In this document: positions 35,381 through 42,514 of the stretch, one piece after another
Layout of the letters: each line of letters opens with the position of its first letter
How positions within the stretch are numbered: the stretch's first letter is position 1
DNA from: Planctomycetota bacterium
GTDB taxonomy: Bacteria > Planctomycetota > UBA1135 > GCA-002686595
NCBI GenBank assembly: GCA_020847695.1
Contig: JADLBP010000123.1
Coordinates: 1 to 52,891 of the forward strand
Length of the DNA: 52,891 nt
Reading direction: 5' to 3'
Translations under genes and position numbers: made by a program
Notes under the pieces: model-generated
Databases searched by the model: none
What the model was told of the DNA's origin: nothing
The model's input: only the letters and a program-made list of their open reading frames with translations

Positions 35381-35520
35381 TCAGCGCGAGATCAACACGC
35401 GGTCGCCGCTCCCGAGCTCGACGCAGAGCACGCCTTCGAGCGGCGCGTCGTGCGCCGTGAACGCGACGTTGCGCCGCGAGTCGATCGCGAGGCTCTGTGG
35501 GCCGAGGCGTGGCCGAGCGC
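35381..35520 (-). pseudogene. Remnant: last blade of an SMP-30/NHL-type beta-propeller protein
   Basis: The minus frame ending in TGA at 35383-35381 reads, for its last 37 codons, PQSLAIDSRRNVAFTAHD followed by APLEGVLCVELGSGDRVLISR. This is the repeating strand pattern of propeller proteins of the SMP-30/NHL kind (PxxLAxD...RxxVLVTD...LxxVDLxxGxRxxxS, from memory). Upstream the frame immediately loses protein character and no start or signal is found. It therefore looks like the surviving C-terminus of a deleted gene, left between yaeQ and the large secreted protein. A complete small protein is unlikely. Confidence 0.45.
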
Positions 35521-35766
35521 GTCCCACACCGGGCCGCGAGCCCCCGCGTTCGCGGCATCGACCCCAAGCGCGGCCGTCGCCGTGCTGCGCCGGCTCGGTG
35601 CGCGAACGCACGCCCGAGCCGAAGCGCGCGGCGTCGGTTGCGCGCGTCGCGCGACGTCGCCGTGGCGCGCGCGAAACCGCTCGCCCGAGCAGGAAGTTCC
35701 GTGCTCCGGTGCTCGATCGTCGAGTTGGGCGCGGTCCGCGCCCGCCCGCCGAGTTCGCGCTCCGGT

Positions 35767-35774
35767 GTTAGGCT
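35767..35774 (+). promoter_or_regulatory. GTTAGGCT box upstream of the large secreted protein
   Basis: Same octamer as at 14030-14023 (-). It ends 112 bases before the ATG at 35887, farther than in the other two cases. Confidence 0.25.
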
Positions 35775-35886
35775 GGTGGGCGACGCGCCCGGTTCAGGGA
35801 CGGGGCGTGTCGGCCGTGCTCGCGGACACTCGCTTCGCGCGAGACGGTCGATCCACGTGCTTTCGATCCACCACAGGAGTTCGTTC

Positions 35887-38800
35887 ATGCAGCATCGTGT
35901 CCAACCCACGCGCCGCGCCTCCGCGCTCGCGCTCTGGGCGCTCGCCGCCGCGGCGACGCCGGCCTTCGCCGGCGAATCCGCGCAGCGCTTCGACGTCTCC
36001 GGCCGCGCCTACGTGCGCGCCGAGGCGCAAGCCAACACCTTCACCGCGAGTTCGCAGGAAGCGGTGACGCTCGCTCGCGACGCCGCGGGACGCACGCTGG
36101 TCGTGTGGCAGAGCCGCAAGCAAGAGGACGGCAACTACGGGCTCTACGCGCAGCGCTTCGGCGCCGACGGCGCGAAGCTCGGGGCCGAGACGCACTTGAA
36201 CCAGTTCACGCGCGGCGCGCAGACCCGGCCGGCGATCGCGCTCGACGCGAGCGGCGCGGCGTGGGTCGCGTGGGAGTCCGACGGGCAAGACGGCTCGTTC
36301 GGGACGATCGTCGCGCGGCGTTTCGACGCCGAGCTCGCGAGCTCGACCAACGAAGTGATCGTCAACGACGACTTCATCGGCCACCAGACCGACGTCGCGC
36401 TCGCGTGCGACGCCGCCGGCAACGCGGTGATCGCGTGGGCCGGCCCGAACGCCGAGAAGACGCGCTCGGTCTTCGTGCGCCGCTTCGGCGCCGATGGCCA
36501 GCCTCTCGGCGCGTCGGTGCGCGTCGATCAAGGCTCGAACGTCCAGGACGGGCTGCCGTCGGTCGCGATCGATCCGCACGGCGGCTTCACGGTCGCGTGG
36601 GGACGCTCGGACGTCGCCGGCAAGCCGACGCAGATCGTCGCGCGCAGCTTCGACGCGCTCGGCGCGCCGCTCGGCAGCGAGTTCGTCGTCAGCGCCGCCG
36701 ACGGTCGGATGCCGATCGAGCCGGTCGCGGACGTCAACGCGAAGGGCGAGCTCGTCGTCGCGTGGATGAACTCGTTCGGCGACGGCGACCACGTTCCGAC
36801 CGCGCGCCGCTTCGCGCTGAAGGACGGTGTGTGGTCCGGCGGCGAGCCGCGCGAGTACCCGACGACCAAGGGCGGCTACACCAGCGGCCTCGACCTCTCG
36901 CTCGCCGACGATTCGCGCTTCGCGCTCGTCTGGTCGAGCGTGCAGGGCGAAGACAAGAAGGGCGACCTCTGGGCGCGCATCGTCGAGGCCGACGATCGCG
37001 CGGGCGAGCCGTTCCGCGCCTCGCTGCAGACCGAAGGTCGTCAGAAGATCCGCGCCGGTGGATCGTCGCGGCGCGTCGTGCTCGAGAACGACGGTCGCTT
37101 GACCACCGCGTGGCAAGGCGACGCCGGTTTCGGCGACGACTTCGCGGCGTGCGTCAGCTTCTTCGCGCCGGTCGACCGTGGCGACCTCGGTTCGGTCGCG
37201 CTCGCCGCGCTGCCGCCGTCGCCGAAGTTCGTCGCCGACGAGCAAGGCGCCGCGCCGCACCACGAGCCGCCGATCTACGACCCGGACGGCGCGAAGACGA
37301 TCGCCGACCTGATGGACTTCAAGAGCACCGCAGGGCCGGATTTCGGCTTCACCGGGATCGTGCAGACGTCGCTGACGCCGCCCGACCCGCACGGCGCGAT
37401 CGGTCCGAACCACTACGTGCAGGTCGTCAACGACTCGATCGCCTTCTACACGAAGAGCGGCACGCAGACGTTCCTGCAGACCTACAAGGGACCCGCGGGC
37501 TTCATGAGCGGTGTCGCGACCGCGAGCGACTTCCCCTTCGACGCGGAGGTGATCTTCGACCCGTACTCGCAGCGCTTCATGTTCATGACGAACGTGCGCG
37601 TCGGCTCGGCGGGCAAGTTCGACCTCGCGGTCTCCGACGACTCCGACCCGAACGGAACGTGGTTCAAGTACCGCTTCGACGTCACCGCCGCGGCGGGCAA
37701 CGACGGCGGCATCGACTCGCCGAACATCGGTGTCGATCAGAACGTGATCTACCTGTCCGCCGACTTCTTCAGCGGCGGCACCAAGTTCCTGATGTTCTTC
37801 GTCGAGAAGGCCCCGTGCCTGACCGGTGCGGCGCCGATCACGAAGAGCCTGTTGATCAACGGCACGCAGTCCTACGGCGCGCCGGTGATGTACGACAGCA
37901 CCGCGCCCGCGTTCTACTACCTCGAGAACCTGGAAGGCGCGTCCAACACCGCGCTGAAGATCCACGCGATCCGCAACCCGCTGACGGCGCCGTTCGACAC
38001 GGTCTTCACGCTGACCGTGCCGACGTACGCGCCGCCGGAAGACCCGCCGCAACTCGGCACGTCGATCCGTCCCGAGGCCTTCGAATCGCGCTTCTGGAGC
38101 TGCACGTACCGAGCGGGCAAGCTCTGGGGCGCCGCGCACTGCAACAACCCGGTGCGAGCGCGCTGGTACGAGATCAACGTCGGCAACTGGCCGGTCAGCG
38201 GCACGCCGACGCTCGTCCAGTCCGGTGACATCGTCCCCGCCGCGAACGTGCGCACGTCGTTCGTCTCGATCGGCGTCGACGCGCAGAACAACGCGGCCTG
38301 CGTGTTCGCGCGCTCGAGCCCGTCCGAGTTCTTCTCGATGGGCCGCGCGTTCCGACTGAACGGCGACGCCGCCGGCACGATGACGCCCGCGGTGACGATG
38401 AAGTCGAGCACCGGAGCCGACACCACCGGCCGCTGGGGCGACTACTCCGCTTGCACGCCCGACCCGGTGCATCCGAAGGTCTGGTGGGGCACGCACGAGT
38501 ACCGCGCGGGCATCTGGTCGACGTGGATCGGCATGTTCGGTCCGTGCGAGACGCCGACGACGTACTGCACGGCGAAGGTCAACTCCGCCGGGCTGACGCC
38601 GCAGATCGGTTTCCAGAACGAGGCGTCGTTCGCGACCAACAACTTCAACGTGACGATGAGCAACGGGCTCGCCGGCAAGTCGGTGATCGCGTTCTGGGGC
38701 ACGGGCCAGCAAGCGGCGCCGTTCCTCGGCGGCACGCTCTGCGTCACGCTGCCGATCGTGCGCAGCGCTCCGACGAACTTCGACGGCTCGGGCTTCGTCG

Positions 38801-38934
38801 CGATCCAGCGTCCGATCGCGATCGGCGAGATCGGCGTCGATCAGTTCGCCCAGGTCTGGTATCGCGACCCCACGCATCCGGACGGCACCAGCGTCGGTCT
38901 TTCCAACGCTCTGCAGTTCCGTCCCTGCCCGTGA
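35887..38934 (+). CDS. Large secreted repeat protein with the shared C-terminal domain
   Basis: A 1015-residue protein; ATG 35887 follows AGGAG by seven bases, a strong ribosome site. The signal peptide is residues 1-28 (ending TPAFAG). Residues about 50-430 are repeats of the type ARDAAGRTLVVWQS...YGLYAQRFGADG and IALDASGAAWVAWES...TIVARRFD, probably propeller blades. The middle (about 460-880) contains TPPDPHGAIGPNHYVQVVND, VIFDPYSQRFMFM and WGDYSACTPDP, a segment seen in other large exported bacterial proteins. Residues 893-1015 are the shared domain, but with NSAGLTP in place of the usual GCTP and GSGF in place of DCSG, so two cysteines are missing together. A strong hairpin follows the gene. 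The function is unknown. Confidence 0.88.
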   Translation: MQHRVQPTRRASALALWALAAAATPAFAGESAQRFDVSGRAYVRAEAQANTFTASSQEAVTLARDAAGRTLVVWQSRKQEDGNYGLYAQRFGADGAKLGAETHLNQFTRGAQTRPAIALDASGAAWVAWESDGQDGSFGTIVARRFDAELASSTNEVIVNDDFIGHQTDVALACDAAGNAVIAWAGPNAEKTRSVFVRRFGADGQPLGASVRVDQGSNVQDGLPSVAIDPHGGFTVAWGRSDVAGKPTQIVARSFDALGAPLGSEFVVSAADGRMPIEPVADVNAKGELVVAWMNSFGDGDHVPTARRFALKDGVWSGGEPREYPTTKGGYTSGLDLSLADDSRFALVWSSVQGEDKKGDLWARIVEADDRAGEPFRASLQTEGRQKIRAGGSSRRVVLENDGRLTTAWQGDAGFGDDFAACVSFFAPVDRGDLGSVALAALPPSPKFVADEQGAAPHHEPPIYDPDGAKTIADLMDFKSTAGPDFGFTGIVQTSLTPPDPHGAIGPNHYVQVVNDSIAFYTKSGTQTFLQTYKGPAGFMSGVATASDFPFDAEVIFDPYSQRFMFMTNVRVGSAGKFDLAVSDDSDPNGTWFKYRFDVTAAAGNDGGIDSPNIGVDQNVIYLSADFFSGGTKFLMFFVEKAPCLTGAAPITKSLLINGTQSYGAPVMYDSTAPAFYYLENLEGASNTALKIHAIRNPLTAPFDTVFTLTVPTYAPPEDPPQLGTSIRPEAFESRFWSCTYRAGKLWGAAHCNNPVRARWYEINVGNWPVSGTPTLVQSGDIVPAANVRTSFVSIGVDAQNNAACVFARSSPSEFFSMGRAFRLNGDAAGTMTPAVTMKSSTGADTTGRWGDYSACTPDPVHPKVWWGTHEYRAGIWSTWIGMFGPCETPTTYCTAKVNSAGLTPQIGFQNEASFATNNFNVTMSNGLAGKSVIAFWGTGQQAAPFLGGTLCVTLPIVRSAPTNFDGSGFVAIQRPIAIGEIGVDQFAQVWYRDPTHPDGTSVGLSNALQFRPCP

Positions 38935-38954
38935 GCGACTGAACGCCCGTTTCC

Positions 38955-38995
38955 ACGCCCCGCGACGCTCCGAGCGCCGCGGGGCGTGTCCTTTT
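38955..38995 (+). terminator. Rho-independent terminator
   Basis: ACGCCCCGCG at 38955-38964 pairs perfectly with CGCGGGGCGT at 38978-38987; inside the loop GCT/AGC extends the structure. TGTCCTTTT follows. It begins 21 bases after the stop of the large secreted protein. Confidence 0.8.
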
Positions 38996-39028
38996 CCGGG
39001 ACGCCTCCTGGTGCTCGCTCGGCACGAC

Positions 39029-39034
39029 TAGAAT
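39029..39034 (+). promoter_or_regulatory. Candidate -10 element giving a leaderless message
   Basis: TAGAAT ends six bases before the ATG at 39041. With normal spacing transcription would begin at or next to the A of the start codon. No clear -35. Confidence 0.35.
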
Positions 39035-39040
39035 CCGGGC

Positions 39041-39640
39041 ATGAAGCTCCAGAACCTCGCCTCGATCGTCGTCGCACTCGCCATGCTCGGCGCTTGCCGT
39101 TCGAGCTGGTATCCCCATCGCTTCGTGCCCGCGCCGCTCGAGGTGTCGCTCGACTCGCCGCGCGTCGAGGGAGCAAAGGGCCGCGCGCTGGTGACCGTGC
39201 TCGGAATCCGTCGCGAGGACCTCGCGAAGCGCCGGCCGGCCCAAGTCGAGATCCGGATGCGCGTCGAGAACTCGGGGGAGCGCGCGCTCGCGGTCCAGCC
39301 GGAGAGCTTCCGACTGGTCAGCGCGACGCTGGAGGACTTCGGCGCGCCGTACGTCGTCGGGCTGCCCGCTCAGCCGCTCGCGAAGGATCAGTTCGCGGTG
39401 TTCGAGGTGCAGTTCGCGCTGCCGGACGGCAAGGAGCCGAACGATCTCGGGCTCGCCGGGCTCAACCTGAAGTGGGAGGTCGACTTCGAAGGCGAGCGCG
39501 TCGGCACCGGCATCACGTTCGAGCGCCGCAACGAGCCGTACCCGTACGCGTGGTACCACGACCCGTTCTACGGCCCGTACGGCGATCCGTGGTACGTGCA
39601 CTCGCACGTGACCGTGATCGGTCACGGTCACGAGGACTGA
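39041..39640 (+). CDS. Lipoprotein of unknown function
   Basis: A 199-residue protein with a canonical lipobox: residues 1-19 read MKLQNLASIVVALAMLGAC, so C19 should be lipidated. The mature part is a single beta-rich domain (VEIRMRVENSGERALAVQPESFRLVSA, FAVFEVQFALPDG), like an immunoglobulin-type fold for late-embryogenesis or cohesin-like domains, and it ends in a Tyr/His/Pro-rich tail (YPYAWYHDPFYGPYGDPWYV then HSHVTVIGHGHED) that could bind metal. I do not recognise a family. It is monocistronic; its stop abuts the stop of the convergent GH2 gene with no base between. Confidence 0.8.
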   Translation: MKLQNLASIVVALAMLGACRSSWYPHRFVPAPLEVSLDSPRVEGAKGRALVTVLGIRREDLAKRRPAQVEIRMRVENSGERALAVQPESFRLVSATLEDFGAPYVVGLPAQPLAKDQFAVFEVQFALPDGKEPNDLGLAGLNLKWEVDFEGERVGTGITFERRNEPYPYAWYHDPFYGPYGDPWYVHSHVTVIGHGHED

Positions 39641-41848
39641 TCACTTCGGCCAGACCCACGCGACCAGGCCGACGTCGACGTATTGGCCGCCGGCGGTCTG
39701 CTTGCAGTGCACGGCGAGCGTGTTGGCCCCGCTCTTCAACGCCGCGCGCGCGGCGGACGACAACGGGACCTCTTCGTAGCCCGTCGTGTAGCCCGCGAGC
39801 TTCGCGGCGAGCACGCCGTTGATCCAGATCTCGCAGTCCTCGTCGTGGTGCACGGCGAGCAACACGTCCTCGAGCGGTGTCGACGGGTGGAACTGGAACT
39901 CGCGGCGCAGCCAGATGTCGCTGGTCGTCCATTCCGTGCGCACCCACGATCCCGGCGTCTCGCGCGTGCCGAAGCCGGCGAGTCCGCTCTCGAAGCGCGA
40001 GTCGTCGAAGCCGGGTCGTTCCCAGCCTTCCGCGGGCGCGGTCAGGGTGTAGCGCCACCGGAGCTCCTCACGCCGGCCGTCGGGGACGAGCACTCGCAAC
40101 GCCGGATGCGGACCGCGGTTCGCGCGCGCGAAGAGCCGAGGCTCGGCCTTGAACACGCGGTCGTACGTCAGCAGGCCGTTGATCTCGCCTTCGACGTCGG
40201 TGAGCTGTGTGTAGACGACCGCGGCGAGCCCGGCAGTCTTCGCGAAGTCGTGACAGCGCCGCAGCATCGAGGTGTAGCTGGTCACCAGCATCTCCGCGCT
40301 CTCGTCCTCGCGGTAGCCCCACGAATCGCTCTGCCAGAGATGGTCCTTCACGCGCAGCGCGATGCCGCCGAACTCGCCGAGCACCGACGCGAAGCCGGCC
40401 GGCACGATCTGCGCCGTCGGAGCGGGGTAGTGGTGGTAGTCGACGACGTCGCCGACCGACGCATGCGTCCAACCGGACGCGTCGGTGACAGGGCGCGTCG
40501 GATCGAGTTTGCGGACGAGCTCGACGTAGCGCGCGGTGTCGTGCTGGCCCCAGCCTTCGTTGAAGACGATCCAGTGCACGATGCTCGGGTGGAACGCGCG
40601 CTCGCGCAGCAGCTCGACGAGCTCGCGCTCGAAGGACGCCGCGTCCGGTTCGCCGCCTTCACGCGGGCTCGGCATCTCCTGCCAGACCATCAGGCCGAGA
40701 CGATCGCAGTGCCAGTACCAGCGCTCGGGCTCGACCTTGACGTGCTTGCGCGCGAAGTCGAAGCCCAGCGCCTTGGTCGCCTCGACGTCCGCGGCGAGCG
40801 CGGCGTCGTTCGGCGCCGTGTAGAGCCCGTCGGGCCACCAGCCCTGGTCGAGCACGCCGATCGGGAAGAGCTGCGTCCCGTTCAGGAAGATGCGCGTGAA
40901 CGCGCCGTCGGACTTCAGCTCGATCTCGCGCAGCGCGCAGTAGCTCCGCACCTGATCGATCGCTCGGCCGTCGCGCAGCACGCGGACGACGAGCTCGTGC
41001 AGCACCGGCGTCGCGGGCGACCAGGCCGCGGCATCGCCGAGCTCGAGCGACGCGACGGTCGCCGCGACGCGCACCTTGCGGCCGAGCGCGGGCGCTTCGA
41101 CCTCGAGCTCGTCGCCCGAGCGCCAGCCGCCGACCTCGGCCGACAGCGTGAGACTCGCGGGCCGACCGTCGCGCGCGATCCGCGTGACCGGCGTCAGCCG
41201 ATCGACGTGCGCGTCGCCGAGCGGCTCGAGCCACACCGTCTGCCAGATCCCGGTGACCGCCGTGTACCAGATGCCTCCGGGCTTCACGCGTTGCTTGCCG
41301 ATCGGCTGGCCGCCGGCGTCGGTCGGGTCGAAGACGTCGACGACGAGCTCGTGTTCCTTCCTCGCCGGATCGAGCGCGTCCGAGAGGTCGAAGCCGAACG
41401 CGTCGAAACCACCCTCGTGCACGCCGACCTCGCGGCCGTCGACGACGACGCGCGCGCGCCAATCGACCGCGCCGAAGTTCACGCGCACGCGCCGGCCGCT
41501 CCACGTCGCCGGGACCTCGAACCGCCGGCGGTAGACGACGCGCTCGGCGTGCGCACCGACGCCCGAGAGCGCCGATTCGATCGCGAACGGCACGACGACG
41601 CGGCGATCGAACGAGAGCTCGTCCCCGTCGGTCGTCTTCGGCAGCGCGCACTCCCACGCGCCGTTGAGATTCAGCCAGTCACCGCGCACCAGGCTCGGCC
41701 GCGGGTACTCCGGCCAAGGAGCTCGGGCGTCGACCTCGGCCGCCCAGCGGGTGCTCAGACGTTGCGGCGTCGCGGCGTCCTGCGAGAGCGCTGGCGTCGC
41801 GCCGGCGACGAGGAGGAAGGTCCCTAGGAACGAAAGGAGGGGCGACAT
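39641..41848 (-). CDS. Secreted glycoside hydrolase family 2 protein
   Basis: A 735-residue protein with a signal peptide (about 1-22). Domains in order: jelly-roll sugar-binding (about 50-210, WLNLNGAWECALP, RVVYRRRFEVPATW, GIWYTAVTGIWQTVWLEPL), immunoglobulin-like (215-310), TIM barrel (about 315-610), and an extra C-terminal beta domain (from about 615, with WLRREFQF and DEDCEIWINGVLAAKL). In the barrel the acid/base is E431 in VFNEGWGQHD and the nucleophile is likely E492 in VLGEFGGIA. GH2 includes beta-galactosidases, beta-mannosidases and beta-glucuronidases; which one this is cannot be read here. The long C-terminal extension is less usual. Confidence 0.92.
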   Translation of the reverse strand: MSPLLSFLGTFLLVAGATPALSQDAATPQRLSTRWAAEVDARAPWPEYPRPSLVRGDWLNLNGAWECALPKTTDGDELSFDRRVVVPFAIESALSGVGAHAERVVYRRRFEVPATWSGRRVRVNFGAVDWRARVVVDGREVGVHEGGFDAFGFDLSDALDPARKEHELVVDVFDPTDAGGQPIGKQRVKPGGIWYTAVTGIWQTVWLEPLGDAHVDRLTPVTRIARDGRPASLTLSAEVGGWRSGDELEVEAPALGRKVRVAATVASLELGDAAAWSPATPVLHELVVRVLRDGRAIDQVRSYCALREIELKSDGAFTRIFLNGTQLFPIGVLDQGWWPDGLYTAPNDAALAADVEATKALGFDFARKHVKVEPERWYWHCDRLGLMVWQEMPSPREGGEPDAASFERELVELLRERAFHPSIVHWIVFNEGWGQHDTARYVELVRKLDPTRPVTDASGWTHASVGDVVDYHHYPAPTAQIVPAGFASVLGEFGGIALRVKDHLWQSDSWGYREDESAEMLVTSYTSMLRRCHDFAKTAGLAAVVYTQLTDVEGEINGLLTYDRVFKAEPRLFARANRGPHPALRVLVPDGRREELRWRYTLTAPAEGWERPGFDDSRFESGLAGFGTRETPGSWVRTEWTTSDIWLRREFQFHPSTPLEDVLLAVHHDEDCEIWINGVLAAKLAGYTTGYEEVPLSSAARAALKSGANTLAVHCKQTAGGQYVDVGLVAWVWPK

Positions 41849-41918
41849 CGCCCCTCACGGTATCGGTGCTCGGTGCCCGCCGCCACGCGGCCTCGGCCCG
41901 GCGATCGGCGTAGCGAGC

Positions 41919-42083
41919 TCAGTTGCTCGCCGCGATCAGGACCGCCAGGAAGGCGGCCCAGAGGACGACCCCGATCCAACGCTCGAGGAGCAGGGCTTGA
42001 CCACGATAACCGGCGACCGCGACCGCTTCGGGTCGTTCCGCGCGGTGGCGAGCAAGGGCTTGCATGATGGATTGGCGTCGCAT
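41919..42083 (-). CDS. Small single-helix membrane protein (54 residues)
   Basis: The frame from ATG 42083 to TGA 41919 encodes 54 residues: a basic N-terminus (MRRQSIMQALARHRAERPEA), then a hydrophobic helix at about 36-52 (WIGVVLWAAFLAVLIAA) and a short ASN tail. It fills an otherwise empty gap between the GH2 start and the CPCC protein. There is no strong ribosome site before 42083; an alternative ATG is at 42065. I do not recognise it. Arg-rich N-terminus plus one helix would place it with the N-terminus inside. Confidence 0.45.
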   Translation of the reverse strand: MRRQSIMQALARHRAERPEAVAVAGYRGQALLLERWIGVVLWAAFLAVLIAASN

Positions 42084-42208
42084 GGCGGTGATCGGGACGA
42101 GGGGGACTAGCCGCCCGTCCGAACCCTTCCTACGAAGCTTTTCCCCAAAACGATGGCGCCGAGCGCCTCATTACAATCCGGTGAGCCCCGTCGGAGCCGT
42201 CGCCCGCC

Positions 42209-42502
42209 ATGGAAACCCGTCAGATCGAGGTCACGTGTCCGTGCTGCCAGAACCGTCTGTCGATCGACGTCCGCACCGAGCGCGTGATGCGCGCGTGGTC
42301 GCCGAAGGACCTCGACGAGGCGGGCAAGCCGAAGGTCGAGGAGAAGGACTGGGACCAGGCGCTCTCGAAGGTCAAGGGCCGCGAGAGCGCCGGAACGGGC
42401 AAGCTCGACCAGTTCCTCGATTCGGAGCGCGGCAAGGCGAAGCGCCTCGAGGACAAGTTCCTCGAAGCGCAGAAGAAGCTGAAGAAGCCCGACGCCGAAT
42501 GA
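42209..42502 (+). CDS. Small zinc-knuckle protein with charged helix
   Basis: A 97-residue protein. Residues 8-17 read VTCPCCQNRL, one CPCC knuckle at C10, C12 and C13; no second knuckle follows, so any zinc would need a partner or dimer. The rest is charged and helical with alternating Lys/Glu (VEEKDWDQALSKVKGRES, KRLEDKFLEAQKKLKKP). TACAAT at 42172-42177 may be its -10. The family is unknown to me. It converges on the coiled-coil protein 12 bases away. Confidence 0.7.
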   Translation: METRQIEVTCPCCQNRLSIDVRTERVMRAWSPKDLDEAGKPKVEEKDWDQALSKVKGRESAGTGKLDQFLDSERGKAKRLEDKFLEAQKKLKKPDAE

Positions 42503-42514
42503 ACGGCGGCGCGT

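Larger units (their letters stand above)
35345..35886. other. Intergenic region with a gene remnant (542 bases)
   Basis: Apart from the propeller-like remnant at 35381-35520 and the GTTAGGCT box at 35767-35774, I see no gene. Long open frames here are products of the GC bias, with Arg-rich translations. Confidence 0.5.

Noticed and set aside
36105-38228. Long out-of-frame plus-strand frame inside the large secreted protein
   Set aside because: Shifted copy of the real gene with Arg-rich composition; no start signal and no domain.
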